Below are positions 8,801 to 17,602 of a DNA stretch of 20,000 bases, piece after piece. The position numbers and the translations under genes are program-made. How positions within the stretch are numbered: the first letter of the stretch is position 1; each line of letters begins with the position of its first letter. The stretch spans positions 8,727 to 28,726 of the forward strand of contig NW_013654901.1 of the NCBI RefSeq assembly GCF_000499385.1, given 5' to 3'. Source of the DNA: Eimeria necatrix. Taxonomy: Eukaryota; Apicomplexa; Conoidasida; Eucoccidiorida; Eimeriidae. Below the pieces are notes generated by a model that made no database searches, had not been told where the DNA came from, and saw nothing but the letters and a program-made list of their open reading frames with translations.

Positions 8801-9363
8801 GCTTGTGGGGCCCCTGCAGCTCACCAGCCAGCCATTGCTGAGGCCAGCTGGGGGCCCCCTGGCTGCTGCTTCCCGCGGGGCCCCCAGAAGCAGCCGGGGG
8901 CCCCCAAAAATGCCTTATTTTGGTTTCAAAAAGATCTAATAAAGACTTTTATTTTAAATGTGGCTCTGCTGCAGCACAAGCAGAACTCCTTCTCGGGCTG
9001 GGGGCCCCGGGGGCCCCCCTGCGGTCCCGGGGGGCCCCCTGGGGCCCCGGGGGCCCCTGAGGGTTCTCGGGGCCCCCCGGCGGTCACTCAGCTGTCTGCT
9101 ATCATTTTGGGCTTATTTAACTTAATTTAATTAAATATTTTTAATTATTTTAAACAAATAATGCAAATTTGAGGCAAAAAGATACCCAAAAGAGAGCTAA
9201 CAGCAAAAAGCACACACGGCGAGGGATCCAGGGGGGCCCCCGGGGGCCCCCGGGGGGCCCCCAGCCTCACCCAGTGAACCCTCATTGCTGAGGGGCCCCC
9301 AGAAAAGCTTCTGGAGCTGCTGCTGCTGTGCCCCTTGAGGCCCCTCATGGGGCCTCATGAAGC

Positions 9364-9422
<59 letters not shown>

Positions 9423-9490
9423 TAGGCAGCTTTAGAAAGCATTCATTAATTCGCTTCGCTGCCCGCATTAAACTAAGAGAGTGTTAGCTC
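8801..9490. other. GGGGCCCC-rich spacer upstream of bL21
   Basis: No gene could be supported. The stretch holds many perfect GGGGGCCCCC-type palindromes (8840-9070 and 9232-9262). It also has two AT-rich islands (8925-8965 and 9110-9200) that could contain the bL21 promoter. A (CAG)n tract of about 20 units ends in CAGCTAGG at 9364-9424. Confidence 0.55.
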
Positions 9491-9492
9491 AA

Positions 9493-9657
9493 GGGGGGCC
9501 CCCAGAGCTGTGGGGCCCCCTCAAGTGTGGGGCCCCACAGAAGTGTGGGGCCCCCCAGGAGTGTGGGGCCCCACAGAAGTGTGGGGCCTCTGCGCTGTGT
9601 GTCTGCTGCTTCTAATTTTGCGCAAAGTCGCAAAAGGAAGGACACGTGAGCAGCACA

Positions 9658-9705
<48 letters not shown>

Positions 9706-9769
9706 GGCAAGCTGCGTGATCAGTGAGGTGCACGCGGTTGAAGCAGCGCTGCAGCAGTTCTTGCTGCTC

Positions 9770-9814
<45 letters not shown>

Positions 9815-9865
9815 GACGACCCAGCTGCGAATGCGCAGCAAAAAGAATCTTAGCCTCATTTGCAT
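9493..9865 (-). CDS. Doubtful small polyQ gene
   Basis: An ATG at 9865 opens MQMRLRFFLLRIRSWVVE, then 14 Gln, then EQQELLQRCFNRVHLTDHAA. A CTG-rich stretch follows. A pyrimidine-rich region ending GCGCAAAATTAG could be an acceptor. After it, a 24-base repeat at 9500-9590 would encode repeated GPTLLWGP-like octapeptides. I do not recognise the protein and could not fix a donor. It may be chance coding in repeat DNA. Confidence 0.22.
9505..9592. repeat. Tandem 20- to 24-base GTGTGGGGCCCCACAG units
   Basis: Four to five copies of AGTGTGGGGCCCCACAGA or GGGGCCCCCCAGGA variants occur. Each core TGTGGGGCCCCACA is itself a palindrome. The unit length keeps one reading frame, and the arrangement resembles the octapeptide-coding array at 16345-16810. 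Confidence 0.8.
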
Positions 9866-10056
9866 TTCAGATCTTTTTCAATTTGCATTCTTTTCGAATT
9901 TAAATTTCAAATCTTTTCAATTTAAATTTCAAATCTTTTCAATTTAAACTTCAAATCTTTTTGAATTTGAAAGAGGGTCTTTTTGAGCTATTTTTAAATT
10001 AAATATTTTTAAAAATAAAAGTAAATAAAGGCAATTGAGGCGCTGCAGCAAAAGAA
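9866..10056. other. AT-rich spacer with short direct repeats
   Basis: Three to four near-copies of AATTTAAATTTCAAATCTTTT lie at about 9896-9970, followed by AT-only sequence. No gene was seen. It could be the upstream region of the small minus-strand gene at 9865. Confidence 0.6.
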
Positions 10057-10130
10057 GAAAAGAATAAAAGTGCAGCAGCAAGCTGGGGTGTACGTACACC
10101 CCAGCTTGCTGCTGCACCTTTATTCTTTTC
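10057..10130. repeat. 74-bp near-perfect palindrome without a loop
   Basis: The two 37-base arms meet between 10093 and 10094 at the centre TGTAC/GTACA. They match at every position except one (T against C in the TTTTATTC part of the arms). The centre is GGTGTACGTACACC, flanked by CAGCAGCAAGCT and AGCTTGCTGCTG, then AATAAAAG and its complement. It stands alone in AT-rich DNA. Confidence 0.95.
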
Positions 10131-10398
10131 GAATTTGTTTGTACTTTGTTTTCAAATTAAATTTATTTTATATTTATTTTATATTTATTTTTAATTTATT
10201 TTTAATTTATTTTTAATTTATTCCTTTCAAATATATTTTAAATGCAGTTTCGTCTTTTCAGCAAAAGCGAGGAGCTGCTGCTGCGCTGCAGCAGAGCCCT
10301 GGCAGCCTCAGTCGCCTGCGAATTGCTGCAGCAAATAAATTAACGGATTTCTGTTTATTCTTTTTAAGTCTTTCTGTGCTTTTATTCTCTTGCTAAGC

Positions 10399-10429
<31 letters not shown>

Positions 10430-10489
10430 AGCAGCAGCAGCAGCACACTGACTCAGTTCACATTTATATAAATATATATATTATATATA
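10131..10489. other. Spacer downstream of gene 4
   Basis: TTTATTTTTAATTTATT repeats fill 10150-10240. A small GC-rich patch is centred on 10270-10330. An inverted (CTG)n/(CAG)n pair lies at 10400-10445, then AT dinucleotides TATATAAATATATATATTAT at 10465-10490 next to the stop of the minus-strand gene. No gene is supported. Confidence 0.6.
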
Positions 10490-10567
10490 TCAGAGGGCCT
10501 CCTGCCCCTCATCGAGGTCTTCGCTGTCGCTGGGGGCCCCCCTGTGGCCGTGTGCCCCGTTGAAGCG

Positions 10568-10605
<38 letters not shown>

Positions 10606-10883
10606 AGCTGGAAGAAAGCGCGGGCTCTGCCGGGCTCGCGGGGCTTCTCTCCAGCTGCTGCAGCTGCTGCAGCTGCTGCAGCTGCTGCTGCTCCCGCTGC
10701 TCCTGCAGGTCCCGCGGAAGAGCTGCTTCGACGTCTTCGCAGCTGAGCCGCTGCAGCAGCTGCTGCTGGTTCTGGTTTGCTGCTGCTTCCGCATTGCTGC
10801 TGCTGCTGCTGCTGACGGCCTTGCGCAGCAACGCCGACGGGTCCACGTGGCCAAAAACGCGCAGCACCTTCTGCCACAGACTG

Positions 10884-10934
<51 letters not shown>

Positions 10935-11503
10935 CCGAGAGCCACCCAGGAGGGCCTCAGAGGGGCCTCCAGGGGGCCCCCAAGGGCCCCGCTGCGCTCT
11001 GCTTCCAGCAGCAGCGAGAACAGCAGCTGCTTTGCTGCAGCAAGAAGGGCCTCCGAGAGGGCACAGGTAGCAGCAAAGAGGGGGGCCCCCGACAGCAGCA
11101 AACCAGCAGGGAGCCGCTGGCCGCAGAGCAGCGCGAGGCCCCCCATAGATAAGAAAGCCAAAGACCCATCTATGCACATATAAATGAAGTTTGCTGCTGC
11201 TGCTGCTGCAGCAGCAAACCAGCAGCAAGAGCGGCTGAGGGTGGGCCCGTGGCCCGGAAGCCCCAGGAAAGCAGCGCAGTCTTCTGCTGCTGCTTCGAAC
11301 GGCAGCAGCACCTCTTCTGCTGCTGCTGCTGCGGGCCTTTCTGCTGGCAGCAGCCGCTCAGCAGCAGCAGCAGGGGGCCCCCCGTGCTGCTGCAGCTCAT
11401 AAATGGGGGGCCCCTCGAAGGCCCCAACTTCTCCCCAGGGGGCCCCCAGGTAGAGGGCCAGGTCAGCGCCCTGCGGGCGTACAGAAACTGCAGGCGTCAT
11501 CAG

Positions 11504-11572
<69 letters not shown>

Positions 11573-12155
11573 CAAGCAGCAGCAGTGGCAGCGAGTGACC
11601 CTTCGCTAGTCCGCAGCAGCAGCGCTCTGTGGGAGCTGCGAACCCCTGCCTCCCCTGTGGGCAGCTAAACCCCAAACCCTAAACCCTAAACCCTAAACCC
11701 TAAACCCTAAACCCTAAACCCTAAACCCTAGCTGACCATCAGAAGGTCCATAGAAGTCTGGAAGAGTGCCAAACCACTGCAGCCAGAGGTCCACTTTGAG
11801 CCAGCTGGAGACTCTCCTGAGAAAAGACACCAGCAGGGGGCCCCCAGGGGGGCCCCCACGGGGGCCCCCAGGGGGGCCCCCAGGGGGCCCTCGTAGAAGT
11901 CGTAGGTGAAGTCCGGGGCGAGGGAAAGGGCCAGCAGCTGCAGCAAAGCTTTGCTGCCGATGCGGCAGAAGCAAACAAGAGGCACAACAAAAGTAATGCA
12001 AGGCAAAGAAAAGCTGCTGCTGTGCAGCAGCACAGCAGCAAGCCAGCAGCTGAGGTCTGCTGCAGCAAAGCAGAACTGCAGCAGCAGCTGCAGCAGCCGC
12101 AGCGCAGCAGAAGGGCGGCACGACGTGCTCTCAGACGGCCAGTACAGACGCAGGC
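10490..12155 (-). CDS. Hypothetical Ala/Ser/Gln-rich protein (5' end not fixed)
   Basis: Not recognised. Phase-consistent exons on the minus strand are 12155-11737 (after (CTG)nCAG), 11654-11600 and 11487-10490. Donors are GTCAGC and GTCACT; acceptors are TGCCCACAG and ACGCCTGCAG. Exon 1 reads LRLYWPSESTSCRPSAALRL, then a hydrophobic stretch FSLPCITFVVPLVCFC and LAPDFTYDFYEG, then GAP repeats encoded by GGGGGCCCCC. The last exon has GADLALYLGAPWGEV, Ala/Glu-rich segments, a Q15 run, SLWQKVLRVFGHVDPSALLR, Ser runs, and an acidic end SDSEDLDEGQEAL. The middle exon could be read in two phases. In the GAP region another frame is also open (FLRRVSSWLKVDLWLQWF) and follows a good acceptor TCTTTTCTCAG, so an extra short intron is possible. 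Upstream exons probably exist; an ATG at 12248 leads only into poly-Leu in another frame. Confidence 0.5.
11189..11219. repeat. CTG/CAG inverted repeat inside gene 4
   Basis: GTTTGCTGCTG...CAGCAGCAAAC forms a nearly uninterrupted hairpin where poly-Ala would be encoded (FAAAAAAAANF) on the minus strand. Confidence 0.75.
11666..11730 (-). repeat. Telomere-like tract in intron of gene 4
   Basis: About nine CCCTAAA units on the plus strand read TTTAGGG on the coding strand. They fill the 82-base intron 11736-11655 between donor GTCAGC and acceptor GCTGCCCACAG. Confidence 0.92.
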
Positions 12156-12176
12156 CTGCAGCAGCAGCAGCAGCAG

Positions 12177-12241
<65 letters not shown>

Positions 12242-12322
12242 TTCGCATGCGTTTATAAATCAAAGATTTCTTTAAAGTGGTTCTTGTTGCCTCTTCAAAT
12301 ATCTGAATTTGGGGGCGCCCAA
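12156..12322 (-). other. CTG tract and short AT-rich stretch upstream of gene 4 exon
   Basis: On the minus strand about 27 CTG units, one changed to GTG, end in the CAG acceptor at 12156. Upstream lies GCATGCGAACG and AT-rich sequence. The ATG at 12248 would give MRT followed by poly-Leu, which does not join the downstream frame without another splice. Confidence 0.5.
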
Positions 12323-12531
12323 GCCCTAAACCCTAAACCCTGAACCCTAAAACCCTAAACCCTAAACCCTAAACCCCAAATCCCAAGTCCCAGACCCCAA
12401 ACCCTAGACCCTAAACCCCAAGCCTTAAACCCCAAACCTTAAGCCCTAAACCCCAGACCCTAGACCCTAAACCTCAAGCCTTAAACCCCAAACCCTAGAC
12501 CCTAAACCCTAAACCCTAAACCCTAAACCCT
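12323..12531 (-). repeat. Long degenerate telomere-like tract between two minus-strand genes
   Basis: About 29 units of CCCTAAA with many variants (CCCCAAA, CCCTAGA, CCTTAAG) read TTTAGGG on the strand of both flanking genes. The ends are nearly perfect and the middle has decayed, which suggests an old array. Confidence 0.93.
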
Positions 12532-12563
12532 GGAAAACTAACTGGCTTTCGCATGCAGCTTCG

Positions 12564-12714
12564 CTATTGCGTGGGTACAGAGGCCCAGGGGGGCCCCCAA
12601 GAGGGGCCCCCAAAGAAGCCGGCTGAGGGCTGGGAGGCGGGGGGCCACCCCCAGCAGCAGCGAGGAAGCAGAAAGAAAGAAAAGAGCAGCAGCAGCTGCA
12701 GCACACACACGCGC

Positions 12715-12753
<39 letters not shown>

Positions 12754-12994
12754 GGGCGGGGCAGAGCCGTGGCCGCCTCTCGCCCCGCTGCGTGCGTTGG
12801 CGTCCGTAGCGACCCCACAGCAGCAGCAGCAGCAGCAACAGCTGCACCTGCAGCAGCAACAGCTACAGCAGCAGCAGCAGCAGCAACAGCAGCAACTACG
12901 CCAGCAGCAGCAGCAACGCCAGCACCAGCAGCAACAGCAACAGCAGCAGCACCACCACCAGCAACAGCAGCGTCAGCAGCGTCAGCAGCCACAT

Positions 12995-13046
<52 letters not shown>

Positions 13047-13187
13047 TCACCGACAAAGACATGCATGCCGAGGACGAGGTTGCTGAGCCCCACAGTTTCT
13101 TTTGCTGCTGCTGTCAGCCGCACCAGAGCCAACTGGCTGCGCCGCCAGCTGTCGCGGCAGGCAAAGGGCACTCCAGCAGCAGCAGCT

Positions 13188-13246
<59 letters not shown>

Positions 13247-13360
13247 GCGGCAAATTAAATGCCCCTGCCCTTTTCTGCTGCCAACTCCCAGCCTTCCGCC
13301 CCTCAGGTGTACAGACACCCCACAACCCCACAGACACCCAAAATCTCTCAGCAGCTCTCT

Positions 13361-13416
<56 letters not shown>

Positions 13417-13715
13417 GAGTGGTGGCAGCAAAAGAGAGCTTCCAAAGAAATGCCCCGGCGGGCCCCAGAAATCCCCTGGCTGTCCAGGGGCCCCCGGGCT
13501 TAAAGGGGCCCTGGGGTTCCCAGGGGCCCCCAGAGGGGCCCCCAGGGGCCTCCAGGGGCCCCCAGGGGCCCCCAGGGGCCCCCAAGAAACTCCAGGGCTC
13601 TTAAGGGGCCCCCCAGGCCTTTAAATGAACCCTAGAGGGTTTTGCGGGGCCCCCGGGGCCCCCAGGACTGCTGGGGCTCTGCTGCTTCTGCCAAGTAAAG
13701 TATGAATTTGGCGGA

Positions 13716-13773
<58 letters not shown>

Positions 13774-14321
13774 AAATTAGCTTTTCTTTTAGACTCACCC
13801 GTCAAAGCAGTTACTAGCCTTAGGGCCCTTTCAGGGACAGAGTGTGGGGCCCCGCTGCGCTGCTGCGCTGCGTCTTCAAAGGAAAAGAGCTTTTTGGGTT
13901 TGTAGGGGCCCCCGGGGGCCCCGGGGGCCCCGGGGCCCCCGGGGGCCCCCGGGGGCCCCAAATCAGTACCCTCTTGGCTGTCGCTGCGGACAGTCCTCAC
14001 TGAAGTTTCCCCCTGGGCCTCCTGGGGCACAGACTTGCTGCTGCTGGGGGCCCCCGAGTCGAGGGGGCCCCCCGGGCCGTGGGGGCCCCCGGGGGGGCCC
14101 CCGTGGGGGCCCCCCGGGGGGCCCCCGTGGGGCCCCTCGTGGGGGCCCCTGGGGCCCGCTGAAGAGCCCAGGGGGCTGTGGGTACGGGTAGAAACCCCAG
14201 AGTCCCCTAAAGCTGCTGCAGTGTTGAGGCCCTTAGACAAAAAAGAAGATAAAGAAGAGCCTGGGGGGCCCCCCCCGAAGTTGTGGGGCTCTTGGCCCTC
14301 ATGAAGAGCTGCGTAGGCCAT
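12564..14321 (-). CDS. Hypothetical Gly/Pro-rich protein (three exons)
   Basis: Not recognised. Minus-strand exons 14321-13799, 13185-13051 and 12847-12564 join in phase. The donors GTGAGT and GTGAGC are canonical; both acceptors are CTGCTGCAG. The start is ATG in MAYAALHEGQEPHNFGGGPP. A Gly/Pro/His region encoded by GGGGGCCCCC-type repeats follows, then KPKKLFSFEDAAQQ and ERALRLVTALT. Exon 2 holds the most protein-like segment, VPFACRDSWRRSQLALVRLT followed by AAAKETVGLSNLVLGMHVFV. Exon 3 is low complexity (LRTPTHAAGREAATALPRP, a Q12 run, LLLLFSFFLLPRC) and ends at TAG. A different last exon is possible because CTG acceptors are plentiful. The intron between exons 1 and 2 contains other short open stretches, some on the plus strand. 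Confidence 0.48.
12800..13046. repeat. Degenerate CAG/CAACAG array
   Basis: The tract mixes CAG with CAA, CAC, CGC and CTA triplets. On the plus strand it reads as imperfect poly-Gln with His and Arg. On the minus strand most of it lies in intron 2 of gene 5, and the last CTGCTGCAG is used as the acceptor. Confidence 0.75.
13186..13798 (-). other. Intron 1 of gene 5: CTG tracts and GGGGCCCC blocks
   Basis: Between GTGAGT at 13798 and CTGCAG at 13186 lie four blocks: CTG tracts (13722-13771 and 13360-13413), a GGGGCCCC block (13490-13610), a unique island (13250-13350) and a last CTG tract (13190-13242) that ends in the acceptor. The island reads SAPQVYRHPTTPQTPKISQQ on the plus strand, but I could not connect that to a gene. 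Confidence 0.55.
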
Positions 14322-14337
14322 TGTGAGGGGGACAGGA

Positions 14338-14381
<44 letters not shown>

Positions 14382-14700
14382 GCTGCTGCTGCTGCTGCGG
14401 TGGCGACAGGTGCTGCTGCTGCTGCTGCTGCTGCTGAGGCCGCAGCTGCTTGCTTCTCAAGCCGCCGGGAAGGGTTTTGGGGGCTGCTGCTGCAGCCTGC
14501 TGCGAGGGTTGTTGCTGTTTCAGCAGCAGCTGCTGCTGCTGCAGCAGCTGACGCGATAGACAGGGGAAGAAGCAGCTGCTGCGGGGGAGCGCCAGGGCTA
14601 CTGAGAAGGAACTTCGGGCATTAGTCTTTTTGCCTTTTTGCAATTATAAATAAAAAATAAAAAAGATAAAAGAAAACAATTCGAGTTGCAAGCAAACGGC
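14322..14700. other. Repeat-rich stretch upstream of gene 5
   Basis: It holds (CTG)n tracts at 14338-14398 and 14412-14433, and a CAGCAGCAGCTGCTGCTGCTG inverted repeat near 14521. An AT-rich stretch at 14625-14685 follows, suitable as a divergent promoter between gene 5 (minus) and the small plus-strand gene. One minus-strand frame reads LQKGKKTNARSSFSVALALP but lacks an ATG. Confidence 0.5.
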
Positions 14701-14708
14701 CGCAGCGC

Positions 14709-14745
14709 ATGGGAGCTTCGGCCGCGTCACCCGGCCGTCTCTCGA

Positions 14746-14791
<46 letters not shown>

Positions 14792-14996
14792 GCTGCCCCG
14801 CTGCTGCAGCTTCGAAATTCAACTTAAATTTGAGTTTAAATGTACTTATTTTATTTCTTTTTTGCAGAAGCAAACAAAGACATTCGCTGCAGGAGCCGCG
14901 GCAGAGCCGCCCGGTCACCGCCAGAGTCACCGCCGCCGCCCGACACCCCGTGGCCACGCTAGCAGCTCCAGACGCCGCGAAATAAAGCTTTTATAA
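14709..14996 (+). CDS. Putative small spliced gene
   Basis: The ATG at 14709 gives MGASAASPG. A possible donor GTCTCTC lies at 14737. A strong acceptor TTATTTCTTTTTTGCAG ends at 14867 after (CTG)n and an AT-rich stretch. The last exon is GC-rich and open in all three frames for 90 or more bases. In the phase set by that donor it ends at a TAG near 14960 and gives a 40-odd residue Arg/Pro-rich peptide; in another frame it ends at 14996. AATAAAG follows at once. I do not recognise the product. Confidence 0.28.
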
Positions 14997-15021
14997 TGTT
15001 TATTTAAATAAATTGAATTCT

Positions 15022-15512
15022 TTAACATTGAAAAAGGGTTATTTGTGAAGAATAAGCGCCATTTCGCCGCGGTTTCAGAGGTGTGCGCCGCACCAGCGGG
15101 CGCCGCCCGTGCTGGCCCAGACAGTGTGTGCAGCGGCATACGCGGGCCTAAAACAACAGGAAAATTATAATTTAATTTAATTTAATTCAATTTTAATTCA
15201 ATTTAATGAAATTAAATTCAATTTAAACCCAAAAGTGGTCTATTTGCCCACCTGGCTGTCTGCCAGCGGGCTTACCCAGACGCCCCAGAGCGCCCACTGC
15301 AGCAAAAGCTCGCAGGGGCCCCCTAGGGGCCCCTGCGAGCTGTAGTACCCATATTTAAGTGCTGCAGCTGCTGCAGCAGCTGCAGCAGCTGCAGCAACTG
15401 CAGCAGCTCTGACTTTTAAGGGGGCCCCTGCTGCTGCAGGGGGGCCCCAGCAGCGGCAGCGGGGCCCTGCAGGCGCAAAAAGGGGCCCCTGTACGTACAC
15501 CGCATGCAGCAA
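15022..15512 (-). CDS. Putative small gene with Cys/Arg-rich last exon
   Basis: Not recognised. The last exon 15147-15022 follows an excellent acceptor (TTTTCCTGTTGTTTTAG). It encodes ARVCRCTHCLGQHGRRPLVR, then RTPLKPRRNGAYSS, and ends at TAA. The CxCxxC spacing is suggestive of metal binding but unproven. The upstream exon ends at 15276 before GTAAGC in matching phase and reads CELLLQWALWGVW; upstream of that come LKYGYYSSQG, an Ala run, and AVYVQGPLFAPAGP. The start is not fixed because the frame has no ATG near its 5' end. AT-rich TTTAATTTAATTCAATT repeats (15165-15225) fill the intron. Its end converges on the small plus-strand gene. Confidence 0.4.
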
Positions 15513-15745
15513 AGCTGCAGCAGCGAAGCCGCAGCAGCAGAACTGCCTCTTCTCTGCTGCTGCTGCTGCTTTGCTGCTGCTGCTGCTGCTGCTGCATCAA
15601 TTTTCCCTCTTTCTTTTCAACTCCATCACTCCACGTAAACCCTAAACCCTAAACCCTAAGCCCTAGATTTCAAACCCTTGACCCTGGGCCTCCAAGGACC
15701 TGCCCGGCTGTGCTGCTGCTGCTGCTCTGCCCGCATTAGAAGGGG

Positions 15746-15782
<37 letters not shown>

Positions 15783-16285
15783 ACCCCCTGGCCCTAAATT
15801 AAAAGCAGCACCCAAGAAAGTGCAGCAGGACTGCCTTTGCTGCTGCAGCATAGCTCTAGCAGCAACTCTGCTGCAGTCACTTCAAGGTCCCCTTGGGGGC
15901 CCCTAAGGAGGCCCTCTCGGGGCCCTTTGGGGGCCCCTAGGGGCCCCTAAGGAGGCCCTCTGGGGGCCCCTTGGGGGCCCCTAGGGGCCCCTTAGTCTGC
16001 TGGTTGTTGCTAAATAATAAAATAGAATTGGAGATAAAACAGCAACATATTAAAATGTATAAATGGCGTCAGCAGCAAAGACCAAAACAAACCCTAAACC
16101 CTAAACCCTAAACCCTAGGGCCCACGGGGCCCCTGCTGCATGCAAACCCTAAAATGCCGGCTTGATACCTTCCTTGCTGCCTTATGACCCAAAACTAGGG
16201 GCCCCTCTGTGGGGCCCCCCTCTTTTATTGGGGCCAGGGGGCCCCCCTGGGGGCCCCCTTTAGGGGGCCCCCCTGGGGGCCCCCC
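15513..16285. other. Repeat-rich spacer with two telomere-like tracts
   Basis: CCCTAAA units occur at 15636-15660 (decaying to about 15690) and 16088-16118. CAG/CTG tracts lie at 15556-15595 and 15751-15781. At 15886-15995 a block of about 55 bases, with GGGGCCCCTAAGGAGGCCCT at its core, is present twice. No coding region was supported. GGGGCCCC blocks at 16195-16300 lead into the 3' end of the ankyrin gene. Confidence 0.65.
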
Positions 16286-17571
16286 TTAGTGGGGCCCCCT
16301 GGTCTTTTTGCGGTTAAAGAAGTGCCCTAAAGAAAACTCGCGGCGGAAGCGCTTCCACCTCGGGGGGCCCCCAGAAGTGGGTTTTAGGGGGCCCCCCGAG
16401 GTGGACTTTAGGGGGCCCCCAGAAGTGGTCTTTGGGGGGCCCCCCGAGGTGGACTTTAGGGGGCCCCCAGAAGTGGTCTTTGGGGGGCCCCCCGAGCTGG
16501 TCTTTGAGGGGGCCCCTGAAGTGGCCTCTGGGGGCCCCCCTGAGGTGGACTTTTGGGGGCCCCCAGAGGCAGACTCCAGGGGGCCCCCCGAGTTGGTCTC
16601 TGGGGGGCCCCCTGAGGTGGACTCTGCGGGGCCCCCCGAGCTGGACTTTAGGGGGCCCCCAGAAGCGGAATCTTGGGGGCCCCCAGAAGTCGACTCAGGG
16701 GGGCCCCCAGAAGTGGACCCAAAGGGTACAGTCCTGTTGGGGGCCCCTGAAGTTGGCTGAAGGGGGGCCCCCGAGAGTTGCTGCTGGGGGCCCCCTGGGA
16801 CTGGCGGTTGGGGGGCCCCCGTAGGGCACAAAGAAACCTTGAGGGGGGCCCCCCAAGGCTTCTCAGCTTCTGCATTTGAAACGGCCGCAGACTTGTCTGC
16901 TGCTGCTGCTGCTGCTGCTGCTGCGGCTGTTGCTGCAGGTGCAGCAGCAGCAGGACTGATGGCGAGGAGGTGCGCAGGGGCGTCAGCTGCAGCATTGGGT
17001 GCAGCAGCAGCAGCAGCATCAGCCGCAGCGTCAGCTGCAGCAGCAGCAGCAGCATCAGCCGCAGCGTCAGCTGCAGCAGCAGCTGCAGCAGCAGCTGCAG
17101 CAGGGCTACCAGGACTATTTGCTGCAAAGATATCTAGAGAAGGGCTTGGGGCCCAAGGCCAGGCGCCCGAAGAGGGGGCCCCCAAAAGGGTACCTTCGCT
17201 GCTGCTGGGGGCCCCCCTTTCTGGCTTGCTGCTGCTTAAAAAGGGTGCATGCGGAGGCCCCTTGGCAGGGGCCCCGGGGGCCCCCTGTGGGGCCTCTTCA
17301 AACAGGCATGAGACAGAGGGGAGGCGGGAGAGGGGGCCCCCAGAAACCCCTGTTATGCCAGCAGCAGCAGCAGCAGGAGCAGCAGCAGCAGCAGCGAGGG
17401 GGCCCTTAGCTGCTGCTGCAGTACCCTCTTCCTTATGCGTAGCAAGTGCTGCTGCAGGGGGGGCCCCCCGTGGGAATCCCAGGTCCTTCTCTGTCACACA
17501 GGAGAGGGGGCCCCCAGGGTACCAGCTGCTGCTTTCTAGGCTACTAATGATGCTTCTGCTGCTGCTGCTCC

Positions 17572-17602
<31 letters not shown>

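Noticed and set aside
8219..9130. 303-codon plus-strand Gly/Pro-rich frame
   Set aside because: It lies opposite bL21 exon 1. The GGGGGCCCCC blocks keep all frames open, and no family features appear.
9364..9422. CRISPR-like or structured repeat array
   Set aside because: Pure trinucleotide repeats without spacers; eukaryotic microsatellites.
10465..10490. TATATAAATATATATA as a promoter
   Set aside because: It lies just downstream of the minus-strand gene 4 stop, and no plus-strand gene starts after it. More likely a 3' region or simple repeat.
12797..13258. Plus-strand poly-Gln/His protein starting MASVATPQQ
   Set aside because: It is tempting as a polyQ protein with a real ATG, but it overlaps gene 5 exon 2 and the tract. 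I saw no domain after the Gln run, and the minus-strand exons join in phase.
14927..15139. 70-codon minus-strand ORF starting MPLHTLSGPARAAP
   Set aside because: It has an ATG, but the strong acceptor at 15148 sets another frame on the same strand with a better spliced model. The end of this ORF is antisense to the plus-strand exon.
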